From Carnobacterium gallinarum DSM 4847 (GTDB lineage Bacteria; Bacillota; Bacilli; Lactobacillales; Carnobacteriaceae): a DNA stretch of 64,000 bases. The first letter of the stretch is position 1. Every line of letters starts with the position of its first letter. A model generated the notes under the pieces. The model was given only the letters and a program-made list of their open reading frames with translations, ran no database searches and was not told the origin of the DNA. Location: NCBI RefSeq assembly GCF_000744375.1, contig NZ_JQLU01000005.1, forward strand, positions 930,001 through 994,000, in the 5' to 3' direction. Positions 45,609-54,978 of this stretch are shown piece by piece. The translations under genes and the position numbers were made by a program.

Positions 45609-46358
45609 ATGGGTGTTTTAGGCGTTTCAATCACAATGGGGCTCTACTATTGGTTTGCTCGATTACGTTTTGGGTATACCTTTTCAGGAATGCTGTCACA
45701 ACCACTTTGTGCAGCCATGGTTGCAGGGTTAGCGACAGGAAAAATAGCTGAAGCAATGATTATTGGTGCAGGAATTCAATTGGTCTACCTAGGTGTAACT
45801 TCTACTCCTGGTGGGAATGTTCCCAGTGATCCAGCTTTAGCAGCAGCGATTGCAATTCCAATCGCACTTGGTGTCGGAATGAATGCAGACGCAGCAATCG
45901 CTTTAGCTGTTCCGTTTGGTGTTTTAGGTGTTTTCATGGATCAAATCAGAAGAACCGTTAATGCAACATTCGTTCATATGGCAGATAAATATGCAGATAA
46001 CTTAAACTACAAAGGAATTTATCGTGCAGCCTTTCTTTATCCAGCATTAGTTGGTTTCTTGCTGCGTTTCCCGTTAGTTTTTGCAGGGAATTACTTCGGT
46101 CAATCCGTTGTCACAACATTATTGGATATTATTCCGGCGAAATTAATGCATGGATTTGAAGTAATGGGTGGTCTTTTACCAGCTTTAGGTTTTGCTTTAA
46201 CCATTATGGTTATTGGGAAGAAAAATTTGATTCCTTACTTCTTAATTGGGTTTGTAGCCGTAATGTATTTTGACGCAGCAGTGATGGCTGTAGCAGTAAT
46301 CGGTACTTGTATCGCTTTCTTAGTGAGAAACAACGCAACGAAAGAGGGGGCAGCTTAA
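45609..46358 (+). CDS. dgaC: D-glucosaminate PTS enzyme IIC (mannose family)
   Basis: 249 residues, polytopic; MIIGAGIQLVYLGVTSTPGG is the conserved EIIC-Man segment. AAGGAAAAGGAAG region precedes the ATG. Its stop overlaps the dgaD start by one base. Confidence 0.88.
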   Translation: MGVLGVSITMGLYYWFARLRFGYTFSGMLSQPLCAAMVAGLATGKIAEAMIIGAGIQLVYLGVTSTPGGNVPSDPALAAAIAIPIALGVGMNADAAIALAVPFGVLGVFMDQIRRTVNATFVHMADKYADNLNYKGIYRAAFLYPALVGFLLRFPLVFAGNYFGQSVVTTLLDIIPAKLMHGFEVMGGLLPALGFALTIMVIGKKNLIPYFLIGFVAVMYFDAAVMAVAVIGTCIAFLVRNNATKEGAA

Positions 46359-47194
46359 TGGAAAATACAACAGAGTTAGCTAAAAAGAAATTAACCAAAA
46401 AAGAAATTAGTAAAACCTTTTGGATCTACCAATTAGGGTGTGAGCTATCAAACTCTTACGAACGTTTACAAAGTTTAATATTCTGTGCATCCATGATTCC
46501 AGCAATAAAAAAACTATATGCTGACAGTGAAGACGAGCAAAGAGAAGCTTTAAAAAGACATTTGGCTTTCTTCAACACCGAAGGAACCATCGGCGCTTCA
46601 ATTCAAGGGATTTCTTTAGCAATGGAAGAAGAACGTGCAAATGGTGCAGATATTGGCGATTCAGCAATCACATCAATCAAAACTGGGTTAATGGGTCCAT
46701 TGGCTGGTATTGGTGATTCAATCGTTTGGGCGGCAATTATGCCATTAATTATTTCAATTTTTATTCCCATCGCTAAAAATGGGAGTATCATGGGCGGAGT
46801 TGGTCCACTAGTCATCTATACAGTTTTGACAATGTATATGAGCTGGGTTTTAATTAATAAATCTTATACACTCGGTCGAAATTCTATCATGTCGCTTTTA
46901 AAAGATGGAAAAATCAAACAAGTCATCTACGGCGCGAATGTCTTAGGAATGATGATGATGGGAGCTTTATCTGCTAGTTATGTGAATATCTCAAGTCCGA
47001 TGAAATTCCATGTAAGTGGCGGCGCAACAATCGTGATCCAAGATATTTTGGATCAAATTATGCGTGGCGTCTTACCATTAACAGCGGTATTCTTAATTTA
47101 TTTCTACATGGTTAAAAAAGGACCACGTTACGGTATCATTATTGGTACAATCGTTGCCGTAAGTATTATTGGTTCATTCTTAGGCCTTTTATAA
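46358..47194 (+). CDS. dgaD: D-glucosaminate PTS enzyme IID (mannose family)
   Basis: 278 residues. The start chosen is ATG at 46358 (MENTTELAKKK) with AGAGGGGG upstream and a TAATG overlap with dgaC. EIID-Man family: helical cytosolic N-terminus with QLGCELSNSYERLQS and GTIGASIQGI, then GPLAGIGDSIVWA and C-terminal membrane helices. Confidence 0.88.
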   Translation: MENTTELAKKKLTKKEISKTFWIYQLGCELSNSYERLQSLIFCASMIPAIKKLYADSEDEQREALKRHLAFFNTEGTIGASIQGISLAMEEERANGADIGDSAITSIKTGLMGPLAGIGDSIVWAAIMPLIISIFIPIAKNGSIMGGVGPLVIYTVLTMYMSWVLINKSYTLGRNSIMSLLKDGKIKQVIYGANVLGMMMMGALSASYVNISSPMKFHVSGGATIVIQDILDQIMRGVLPLTAVFLIYFYMVKKGPRYGIIIGTIVAVSIIGSFLGLL

Positions 47195-47257
47195 AAAACA
47201 CAAAATCATGCGTAATTTTCGCATGATTTTATTCTGACTTAAATGAGAGGAGAAATT

Positions 47258-48352
47258 ATGACAATTAGTTATGAAAAATTCAATTTAAAAGAAGTCATCA
47301 ATGCATCAGGGAGGATGACTATTTTAGGGGTCTCAAAAGTATCAGAAACGGTTTTAGCCGCTCAACGATTTGGTGGTGAACACTTTTTTGAAATGAGTGA
47401 ATTAAGTATCCAAACAGGAAAGCATTTAGCGAGTTTATTAAAAGTAGAAGACGCACAAGTTGTATCTTCTGCTTCTGCTGGGATTGCCCAAAGCGTGGCG
47501 GCGCTGATTGGAGCTGGATCGGTCTATCATGCCTATCATCCGTATACCGAAAAGTGTACAAAACGGGAAATCATCTTGCCAAAAGGACATAATGTTGATT
47601 ATGGTACACCTGTCGAAGTCATGATTGCCCAAGGTGGCGGTCAATTAGTAGAAGCTGGTTATGCCAACATGTGTTCACCCGACCATGTCGACATGATGGT
47701 GACCGAAAAAACAGCTGCAATTCTTTATATCAAGAGTCACCATACCGTTCAAAAAAGTATGTTAAGCGTTCAAGAAGCGGCAGCCGTTGCTAAAAAAAAT
47801 AATATTCCTTTGATTGTTGATGCCGCGGCGGAAGAAGATTTATTTGGATATATCGAAGCTGGCGCAGATCTCGTAATTTATAGTGGTGCGAAAGCTATTG
47901 AGGGTCCAAGTGCTGGTTTAGTCGTCGGAAAAAAAGAATATATCGAATGGATTCGTCTCCAAGGAAAAGGAATTGGTCGTGCCATGAAAATTGGGAAAGA
48001 TAATATTCTAGGCTTTACACAAGCGGTTGAAGACTATCTTAAAAACGGCAGTGAATCCGGCGATTCTATGCAAGAACGCCTAACTCCTTTTATTACTGAT
48101 TTAAATGCAGTGCCGAATCTTGAAGCAAAAATCGTGCAAGATGGTGCAGGTCGTGATATTTATCGTGGGAGCTTAAAAGTCAGTGGCTCTAAAAATGCCA
48201 AAACTGTCATTCAAGAGCTCAAAGCTGAGAATCCAGCGATTTACACTCGGGAATATCAAGCAAATAACGGAATCATTGAATTTGATATTCGTTCAGTCAA
48301 TCAAGCTGAGATGGCGAAAATTATCAAGCGTTTAAAAGAGATTATGGCGTAA
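47258..48352 (+). CDS. dgaE: D-glucosaminate-6-phosphate ammonia-lyase
   Basis: 364 residues, PLP enzyme of the SelA-like fold. The start chosen is ATG at 47258 (MTISYEKFNLKEV) with AGAGGAG upstream. PLP lysine K212 in IYSGAKAIEGPSAG; D188 in LIVDAAAEED near the pyridine ring. It should turn D-glucosaminate-6-phosphate into 2-keto-3-deoxygluconate-6-phosphate and ammonia, by analogy to DgaE of Salmonella. Confidence 0.87.
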   Translation: MTISYEKFNLKEVINASGRMTILGVSKVSETVLAAQRFGGEHFFEMSELSIQTGKHLASLLKVEDAQVVSSASAGIAQSVAALIGAGSVYHAYHPYTEKCTKREIILPKGHNVDYGTPVEVMIAQGGGQLVEAGYANMCSPDHVDMMVTEKTAAILYIKSHHTVQKSMLSVQEAAAVAKKNNIPLIVDAAAEEDLFGYIEAGADLVIYSGAKAIEGPSAGLVVGKKEYIEWIRLQGKGIGRAMKIGKDNILGFTQAVEDYLKNGSESGDSMQERLTPFITDLNAVPNLEAKIVQDGAGRDIYRGSLKVSGSKNAKTVIQELKAENPAIYTREYQANNGIIEFDIRSVNQAEMAKIIKRLKEIMA

Positions 48353-48387
48353 TACACTAATAAAAAAATGCGAAATGAGGAATTCAA

Positions 48388-49128
48388 ATGTCATTAACAC
48401 CAAATTATATAGAAGATCGTTTATGTTTAAATGTTTTAGCTAATTCAGTAGAAAATGCGAAAGCTTGTTACGAAGCAGCGGAAGGACATGCTGTCTTAGG
48501 TGTTCTTTCTAAAAATTACCCAACGGATGAAGCCGCAATTGAAGATATGAAGAAGTATGCGGCAGCAACAGAAAATGCTCTTTCAGTTGGATTAGGAGCT
48601 GGCGATCCAAACCAAAGTCAAATGGTCTCACGGATTTCAAAAGAATTACAGCCACAACATGTGAACCAGGTCTTTACAGGAGTAGGGACATCACGGGCTT
48701 TGCTCGGTCAAAATGACACGATCGTGAATGGCTTAGTTTCTCCGACAGGTAAAGTAGGAATTGTCAATGTGGCGACTGGACCGTTAAGTTCACAAGCTCC
48801 GTCAGGCGAAGTAACCATTGAAACAGCGATCCGATTGTTACAAGATATGGGTGGTAGTTCAATTAAGTTTTTCCCAATGAAAGGCTTAGCGCATATTGAA
48901 GAATACAAAGCCGTAGCAACTGCTTGTGCCAAATATGATTTTTACTTGGAGCCAACAGGTGGCATTGATTTAGAAAACTTTGAAGAAATCGTTCAAATCG
49001 CAGTAGACGCAGGCGTGAAAAAAATTATTCCTCATGTATACAGCTCAATCATTGATTCAACAACTGGCGATACACGCCCAGAAGACGTGAAAACGTTGCT
49101 TGGCATGATGAAAAATACACTGAAATAA
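48388..49128 (+). CDS. dgaF: 2-dehydro-3-deoxy-phosphogluconate aldolase (DgaF type)
   Basis: 246 residues, KDGP aldolase family. LSVGLGAGDPNQSQMV, VFTGVGTSRALLGQND, GSSIKFFPMKGL (expected Schiff-base lysine) and FYLEPTGGIDLENF are the landmarks. It splits the DgaE product to pyruvate and glyceraldehyde-3-phosphate. Last gene before a strong terminator. Confidence 0.87.
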   Translation: MSLTPNYIEDRLCLNVLANSVENAKACYEAAEGHAVLGVLSKNYPTDEAAIEDMKKYAAATENALSVGLGAGDPNQSQMVSRISKELQPQHVNQVFTGVGTSRALLGQNDTIVNGLVSPTGKVGIVNVATGPLSSQAPSGEVTIETAIRLLQDMGGSSIKFFPMKGLAHIEEYKAVATACAKYDFYLEPTGGIDLENFEEIVQIAVDAGVKKIIPHVYSSIIDSTTGDTRPEDVKTLLGMMKNTLK

Positions 49129-49133
49129 AAAAT

Positions 49134-49185
49134 AAAAATCCGAATAAGATTGCCTAACGAAAAAGACAATTTTATTCGGATTTTT
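49134..49185. terminator. Bidirectional terminator after dgaF
   Basis: AAAAATCCGAATAA / TTATTCGGATTTTT, 14-bp stem. Confidence 0.88.
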
Positions 49186-49230
49186 CTGTATCTAAAATTC
49201 TTATTAATCTAATTTTTTTAAAGTTAACAG

Positions 49231-50163
49231 CTATATCTTCACTAGTTTAATCTGAGAAAATACCCAATCAAATTCCGCCTTTTTCAAATGTCCTGGCTGA
49301 GAATCAAGTGTATTCAATACACCAAAGGTCATTCCTAATTTGATGATTTCCTCATCAGCTAACCCTTTGCTAATCCCCTTCGCTAATCCAGCAATTACAG
49401 AATCGCCTGAGCCAATTGCGCTAACTACATCAATCTTAGGAACAGTTACTTTAAAAAAGTTATTCCCTCTTTTAATAACTGCACCAGCACTGCCTAAAGA
49501 AACGACTAGCCATTCAATTCCATTAAATAACGGATCATCCAAGGCCTTCTTCAACTCGGACAAATTTTGACTATTAATCTTACGCCCAAGTAATTCAGAA
49601 AGTTCATGCTCATTAGGTTTTATTAATGTCGGAGGACTATTAGATTGTAAAACGTCTAGTAAAGCTCCACCTGAACTGTCAAAAAATACAGGCTTTCCAG
49701 CTTCTTTTGCTAATCGAATCAGTCGAATATAACTTTCACCATCTAATCCTTGTGGCAAACTTCCAGAAATCACTACCAAACTTGTGCCTTCCAAAAGCCG
49801 TTGATATAACTGAACAAATGCTTCAATATCCGCAACTAAATTAGGTCCAGCTTCCAAAATCTCCGTCTGTTCTCCATCTGCAACAATGGTGATATTATTT
49901 CGAGATTCTGCCTGACTTTGATAAAAAGCATGCTTAATTCCTAATTCATCCAATTGTTGGCAAATAAAGTCACCGCATGTTCCACCGATAATTCCAGTAG
50001 CTGTTACAGATGTATCCATTTGTTGCAAAACTCGTGTTACATTTAAACCTTTTCCACCAGCTGTCTTTATACTTTTAGGAACTCGATTGGATTGACCTAG
50101 CTGTAATCCAATTAATTCATACGTAATATCTACCGAAGGATTCAGTGTTACTGTTAAAATCAT
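49231..50163 (-). CDS. PfkB-family ketose-phosphate kinase (LacC/FruK-like)
   Basis: 310 residues. MILTVTLNPSVDITYEL start, GGKGLNVTRVLQQM and catalytic VSAIGSGDSVIAGLAKG. Closely similar in layout to the LacC encoded at 10391-11332, so it phosphorylates position 1 of a 6-phospho-ketose (tagatose-6-P, fructose-6-P or an epimer), feeding the aldolase of this cluster. Last gene of the YhfZ-controlled series. Confidence 0.85.
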   Translation of the reverse strand: MILTVTLNPSVDITYELIGLQLGQSNRVPKSIKTAGGKGLNVTRVLQQMDTSVTATGIIGGTCGDFICQQLDELGIKHAFYQSQAESRNNITIVADGEQTEILEAGPNLVADIEAFVQLYQRLLEGTSLVVISGSLPQGLDGESYIRLIRLAKEAGKPVFFDSSGGALLDVLQSNSPPTLIKPNEHELSELLGRKINSQNLSELKKALDDPLFNGIEWLVVSLGSAGAVIKRGNNFFKVTVPKIDVVSAIGSGDSVIAGLAKGISKGLADEEIIKLGMTFGVLNTLDSQPGHLKKAEFDWVFSQIKLVKI

Positions 50164-50177
50164 TTTCTCACCTCAAA

Positions 50178-51683
50178 CTATTCTGTCATTAATGGTTCCA
50201 ATTGTTGGTATAATCGTTTATATTGGGCAAATCCTTGATCATATTCTTTTTTGACTTCTGGATTTGGGTGATACACTTTTTTGACTTTGATTGTCTGATC
50301 ACGAGCATCTTGATAATCCTTGTAGACTCCAACTCCAATTCCCGCAAGTATTGCTGCACCAAGGGTAGTCGCTGTGTCAGATGAAGGAACTTTAATCACT
50401 TTTCCTGTTACATCGGCCTTCATTTGTGTCCAGAATTCACTATTCGCTGACCCCCCCATCGCACGCATCTCCCCAATTATCGCTCCAGCACTTTCCGCAA
50501 CTTCGAGATTATCCTTTAAAGAATAGGCTACACCTTCTTGGCTAGCGCGAATTAAGTGAGATCTAGTTTTAGTAAAATCAAAGCCATAGTAGACTCCTTT
50601 GGCATGTGGGTTCCAAATTGGCGAACGTTCTCCTGCCATGTACGGTAAGAAAACTACTCCATCTGAACCCGCTGGGACACTTTTAGCCATTCGATCCATC
50701 TCATAATAGGCATCTGTTTCATGGAATTGAGCATTCTGCTTTTCTTCTAAACAATAGTTATTTTTCACCCAATCTAACACACCACCGCCACCAACTGTGC
50801 CTCCTTGCAATAACCAGTGATTCGGCACAACATGGTACCCTAGAATCAATCGCTTATCTGCTATACATTCATTCAGACAGATGCTCATTCCTTCAGCCTG
50901 TCCGCCTTGTTCTTGAGTTTCCCCATGTGCAATTACGCCAACCCCCAATGTGCCACACGCCGCATCTACTCCGCCAGCAACAACTGGAATCCCTATTTCT
51001 AAACCCGTTAACTGGCTAATCTCAGCTGTGATACTACCTACAACTTGATCTGATTTAACAATTGGTGGCAAGATTTCTAGCGGAACGCCCAATAACTCAC
51101 AGATTTCTTGATTCCATTCACCTTTTTTCATATCAAAGCATTGCAATCCATAACCTTGAGACAAATCTTGCGTTTTAGCCCCAGTTAATTTATAGACGAT
51201 ATAACTATTAGCTTGCAGAACTTGATCGATTTTTTTGAATATTTCTGGATGATGTCGTTTTAACCAAAGAAGTTTTGGCAATGAATAGGTTGGTTCAAAT
51301 GGGTTCCCCGATACTTCAAAAATTCTATCGCCGTACGCTGCCTTGACTTCATCACAAATATCCTTAGCACGTGTATCCATCCAAATTGGATTATTATATA
51401 AAACCTTGCCATCACTATCAATCGGAATCATTGACCAGCCTTGGCCGTCTACGCCAATCCCTACGATCGTAAACTCTTGCATTTCAGGCATTTTTAATAA
51501 TTTTTGAATTGCTGAAACAACACTATCCCACCATTCTTCTGGCTTTTGCTCTGCCCACCCTTTTTCTGGATAATAAACAGCATATTTCTCACTAGCTGTC
51601 GCAATCACCGTACCATCGATGGAAAAAGTAGCTAATTTGCAGCTAGATGTTCCAATATCAATTCCTAATAAAGCTTCCTTCAT
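50178..51683 (-). CDS. FGGY-family carbohydrate kinase (xylulokinase-like)
   Basis: 501 residues. ATPase fold with GIDIGTSSCKLATFS at the N-terminus, WAEQKPEEWWD, GVDGQGWSMIP, GGVDAACGTLGVG and MGGSANSEFWTQMKADVT near the C-terminus. Closest in look to xylulokinases, but substrate loops cannot be read by eye. Its start overlaps the dehydrogenase stop by one base. Beside GatD-like dehydrogenase it probably phosphorylates the ketose formed from an unphosphorylated polyol. Confidence 0.85.
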   Translation of the reverse strand: MKEALLGIDIGTSSCKLATFSIDGTVIATASEKYAVYYPEKGWAEQKPEEWWDSVVSAIQKLLKMPEMQEFTIVGIGVDGQGWSMIPIDSDGKVLYNNPIWMDTRAKDICDEVKAAYGDRIFEVSGNPFEPTYSLPKLLWLKRHHPEIFKKIDQVLQANSYIVYKLTGAKTQDLSQGYGLQCFDMKKGEWNQEICELLGVPLEILPPIVKSDQVVGSITAEISQLTGLEIGIPVVAGGVDAACGTLGVGVIAHGETQEQGGQAEGMSICLNECIADKRLILGYHVVPNHWLLQGGTVGGGGVLDWVKNNYCLEEKQNAQFHETDAYYEMDRMAKSVPAGSDGVVFLPYMAGERSPIWNPHAKGVYYGFDFTKTRSHLIRASQEGVAYSLKDNLEVAESAGAIIGEMRAMGGSANSEFWTQMKADVTGKVIKVPSSDTATTLGAAILAGIGVGVYKDYQDARDQTIKVKKVYHPNPEVKKEYDQGFAQYKRLYQQLEPLMTE

Positions 51684-52729
51684 TAACTTTCACCCCCGAC
51701 TTCGTATAATACCTTCACTTCCTTTGAATCTCGTTTGCGACTATCATAAAATGGTCGCGCTTCATCTTCCAACTGATAAATACTTGTAATAAACGGCGCT
51801 AAATTAATCATTTCCCGTTGTAAATAGTCTAACGTTCCTGTCCATTCATAGCCGGGAAATGGCGCTGAATAAGACATCATTGAACCAGTAATTAATAATT
51901 CTTTTCTAAAAATCTGTTCAAAAACTTTAGCTGGGAAAACGACATCTTTCTCACTTGTTCCAACATAAACAACCTGTCCTTTTTTCTTAGTAAACTCTAT
52001 TGCTTGAACTTGCGTAACTGGATTGCCAGCTGTTTCAAAGGTCGCATCAGCAAAACCATGCTTGGCAAACCATTCAGCTAAATTAACTTTTGTGGGATTC
52101 AAAACCTTATCCACTCCAATCGTTTTGGCAAATTCTAATCGATAATCATTTAAATCAACGATTATAATCTCTCCAACCCCTCGAGCTCTCAGCGCTGCTA
52201 CCGTTAATAGCCCAATAGGACCAGCGCCTAAAACTAAGATGCGCCCATCCGCTTTAATCCGAAATCGCTCAATTGCATGTAATCCCACTGTAAATGGTTC
52301 AATTAAGGCTGCCTCTTTTAAGGAAACCGTATCTGGAATTTTGATGATATTTTCTTGTGGAACGACTACATATTCAGCGAATGCTCCTGCTTGATGGGAA
52401 CCAATAAAGCCATAATCCTCGCACATTTGGGGATTGCCTGACATGCACTGAGAACATTTGCCACAAACAGTTAATGGCGCTACTACAACACGGTCGCCAA
52501 CTACTGACCTTGTCACCTGACTACCAATTTCTGTTACAATTCCTGAAAATTCATGTCCTAGGATTTGTGGAAAAGCATGAACCGCTCCTTCAAAAAAACG
52601 TGGCATATCTGATCCACACACGCCACAATAAGCAACTTTCACTAAAACTTGAGTGCCTTCTTCAATCATAGGCACCTCAACATCTTGCAAAGTCATATCT
52701 TCTTTGCCATTTAAAACTAACGCTTTCAT
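51683..52729 (-). CDS. Zinc alcohol dehydrogenase, galactitol-1-phosphate 5-dehydrogenase-like
   Basis: 348 residues, MDR family. Catalytic zinc ligands C38, H59 and E60 (YCGVCGSDMPRFF, LGHEFSG); structural zinc C89, C92, C95, C103; NAD site LVLGAGPIGLLTVAAL. The SDMPRFF and RKELLITGSMMSYSAPFPGYE segments closely parallel GatD of Escherichia coli. It should oxidise a polyol or polyol phosphate to the ketose. Sixteen bases after the EIIC gene. Confidence 0.87.
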   Translation of the reverse strand: MKALVLNGKEDMTLQDVEVPMIEEGTQVLVKVAYCGVCGSDMPRFFEGAVHAFPQILGHEFSGIVTEIGSQVTRSVVGDRVVVAPLTVCGKCSQCMSGNPQMCEDYGFIGSHQAGAFAEYVVVPQENIIKIPDTVSLKEAALIEPFTVGLHAIERFRIKADGRILVLGAGPIGLLTVAALRARGVGEIIIVDLNDYRLEFAKTIGVDKVLNPTKVNLAEWFAKHGFADATFETAGNPVTQVQAIEFTKKKGQVVYVGTSEKDVVFPAKVFEQIFRKELLITGSMMSYSAPFPGYEWTGTLDYLQREMINLAPFITSIYQLEDEARPFYDSRKRDSKEVKVLYEVGGES

Positions 52730-52744
52730 TTTATCCCACCTTCC

Positions 52745-54031
52745 CTATCCGAATCCAATCAACTCAGAAATCTTTACAATCACCCACATCAGTAGATTTC
52801 CACCTTCATCCCACGCACTGACTAGGGTTCCAGCAGCGATATTGTCTCCAAGAATATTGGTTAATTCTGCCGCTCCTGTCGTTAATCCAGCTAATGACGT
52901 TGCTACTAAAGTTGTTGGAATAATCCAAATTGTAGTTAGAATGACATTATACACAATATTTCCCTTCGTATAAGGGGCCATTCCACCAATCCAATAAGGC
53001 AAAGCTGCAAGACTCGCTACCGGTAGAAAATTATTTCCCGGCAATAAAGCTGATACAAAAATAGCAATTGGATACATAATAATCACGGTTGACATAACCG
53101 ATGGGTCTGACAATAATAACACTGGATCCACTGCAATATTTAATTTACGCCCTTTAAATCGGTCTCTCATAAAGCTAGCCAAATTATCCGTAATCGGTAA
53201 AATTCCATCAGCTACAAATTGTAACATTGCTGGTAGAATGACTAAAATAGCTGCTAATTTAATCGATAATTGAATAATTTCTGCTATACTAATACGGCTA
53301 ACAAGCCCAATAATAACGCCTAATAATGCCCCGATAACACTATTTTCTCCTAAAAGACCAAACTTTTCCTTAATATCACTTGATGATGCTTTGACTTTAT
53401 TTAATCCCGGAATAATGTTGATAATCTTCATTGCAAAAAAAGCAAACGTTGCTGGGAATGTTGCTGATGGTGCAGGAACGGTTACTCCCTCCAGATGATT
53501 AAATTCCTGAAATTTCTTTGCATGAAAATCGGCTAAAAACATTGATAGAACTAACGTTCCAATTCCAACAATAATTCCTAAAGTAATACTTCCAGTAAAT
53601 GCCCAGAACATGACGCCAAGAGCTTGACCATGCCAAATATTCCACATATCTACCCATAAAGTTGATGTTAAGCGCAGAGAAACTAAAATAATATTAATGA
53701 CCACAATTCCTAGAATGACCCACGGTACACCTGGCCAACTCCAAGCAGCGGTAACACTACCATACCCAATATCAACGATTGAAAAATCAGCATTTAATTG
53801 TTCCGAAAGCTTTTGAGTAATAGGTTGCATCGCTTGCACCGAAAAATCAGTGATCATATTTAAACCAGTTAACCCAATTCCAATCAAGAGAGCACTTTTG
53901 ATACTGACTTTAAAGCCAGCTTTACAGCATAATCCAATAATTAACATCACAATTGGAACAAAATAAGTTCCACCTAAGCCGATAAACCATTCAATTGCAG
54001 ATTTTAAAATTTCCAACAAATACACCTCCAT
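52745..54031 (-). CDS. Galactitol-type PTS enzyme IIC, without IIA/IIB
   Basis: 428 residues, about 10 hydrophobic segments. Typical GatC start VEWFIGLGGTYFVPIVML-like stretch, VSIKSALLIGIGLTGLNMI and AALPYWIGGMAPYTKGNIV. GatA and GatB normally lie next to gatC; neither is encoded in this cluster, so it either borrows A/B proteins or works as a plain permease. The presence of an FGGY kinase in the operon favours uptake without phosphorylation. Confidence 0.85.
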   Translation of the reverse strand: MEVYLLEILKSAIEWFIGLGGTYFVPIVMLIIGLCCKAGFKVSIKSALLIGIGLTGLNMITDFSVQAMQPITQKLSEQLNADFSIVDIGYGSVTAAWSWPGVPWVILGIVVINIILVSLRLTSTLWVDMWNIWHGQALGVMFWAFTGSITLGIIVGIGTLVLSMFLADFHAKKFQEFNHLEGVTVPAPSATFPATFAFFAMKIINIIPGLNKVKASSSDIKEKFGLLGENSVIGALLGVIIGLVSRISIAEIIQLSIKLAAILVILPAMLQFVADGILPITDNLASFMRDRFKGRKLNIAVDPVLLLSDPSVMSTVIIMYPIAIFVSALLPGNNFLPVASLAALPYWIGGMAPYTKGNIVYNVILTTIWIIPTTLVATSLAGLTTGAAELTNILGDNIAAGTLVSAWDEGGNLLMWVIVKISELIGFG

Positions 54032-54039
54032 TTATCTTT

Positions 54040-54053
54040 AGAAAGCGATTACA
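54040..54053 (-). promoter_or_regulatory. cre-like box before gatC-like gene
   Basis: TGTAATCGCTTTCT on the minus strand fits the relaxed cre consensus (last base T in place of A). It lies just upstream of the EIIC ribosome site. Confidence 0.5.
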
Positions 54054-54070
54054 TTAAATCTGTTTAAATC

Positions 54071-54106
54071 GTGAAGAATAAGAAGATGCTCATTCCTATT
54101 CTTCAC
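54071..54106 (-). terminator. Intercistronic hairpin between aldolase and EIIC genes
   Basis: GTGAAGAATA / TATTCTTCAC, 10-bp stem with a 16-base loop and no T run. More likely an RNA-processing or stabilising hairpin than a full terminator. Confidence 0.5.
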
Positions 54107-54121
54107 TTCAATCAGAACAAA

Positions 54122-54943
54122 CTAATTCGTTTCATGAACAATAGTTAAGAATGTATCTAGTGCTTTGGCAGGATCTTCTGCTTGATAAATATTCCGCCCA
54201 AAAACAATTCCTGCTGTGCCTGCTGAAATCGAAGCCGCTGCCATTTTTTCAGCATCTGCATCTGCGATTTTCGAACCGCCAGCAATCAATAGCGGAGCCG
54301 GACTAATATCCTGTAACTCTTTTAGACGTTCAGGTGTATCTGGATATTTCACTTTAATAAAATCAGCCCCTAATTCAGCTGCCATTCTAGTATGAACTTT
54401 CATTAATTCTAACTTCATCGTTCCATCAGGATTGGTTTCTTTATTTTTAACCACCCGAGGTTCAATAATATGAATCAGTCCATATTTTTGACAAAGCTCA
54501 TTCACTTCATAGTTACGACGCATCTCTTTCGCTTCCATCTCTGGATCATCAAATCCAATAAATAAATAGGTCATCACACCCGTTGCTCCACTTGCTAAGA
54601 CACGTTCAATCGACGTAACGGGTTCAATGCTTCCCTCATTGTAACCAAGATGCTGACTAGGACGGCTGACACTTTGCCAATCATATAAAGCAATCATTTC
54701 TGGTGCATCTTTCCCTTCAAATAACGGCTGGCAATAAGGTAAAAAGCCCATCGGCATTAGGATTGCATCAGATTTTCGTAATGTTTCTGTTTGCTTTTTG
54801 ATCTCTTCATTGGTCTCCATCCCTTTAATCGGTCCCAGTAAAATCCCATGTGCATACGCTACCATAACTGTTCGTTGTGACTTTGGATTTAAAAACCGAC
54901 TAATACGTAACTCTTTCCCAACTTGATTTGTTACTTTTACCAT
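54122..54943 (-). CDS. DhnA-type class I aldolase
   Basis: 273 residues, TIM barrel of the DhnA/FbaB/LsrF family. Segments MVAYAHGILLGPIKGM, MTYLFIGFDDPEMEAKEM and ADFIKVKYPDTPERL, with K197 the likely Schiff-base lysine, and IAGGSK / GTAGIVFGRNIYQ for phosphate binding. It should split a ketose-1-phosphate or bisphosphate to DHAP and an aldehyde, downstream of the two kinases of the cluster. Confidence 0.82.
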   Translation of the reverse strand: MVKVTNQVGKELRISRFLNPKSQRTVMVAYAHGILLGPIKGMETNEEIKKQTETLRKSDAILMPMGFLPYCQPLFEGKDAPEMIALYDWQSVSRPSQHLGYNEGSIEPVTSIERVLASGATGVMTYLFIGFDDPEMEAKEMRRNYEVNELCQKYGLIHIIEPRVVKNKETNPDGTMKLELMKVHTRMAAELGADFIKVKYPDTPERLKELQDISPAPLLIAGGSKIADADAEKMAAASISAGTAGIVFGRNIYQAEDPAKALDTFLTIVHETN

Positions 54944-54978
54944 CTTTTTTTCCTCGCCTTCTCTATATTAATTGATGT

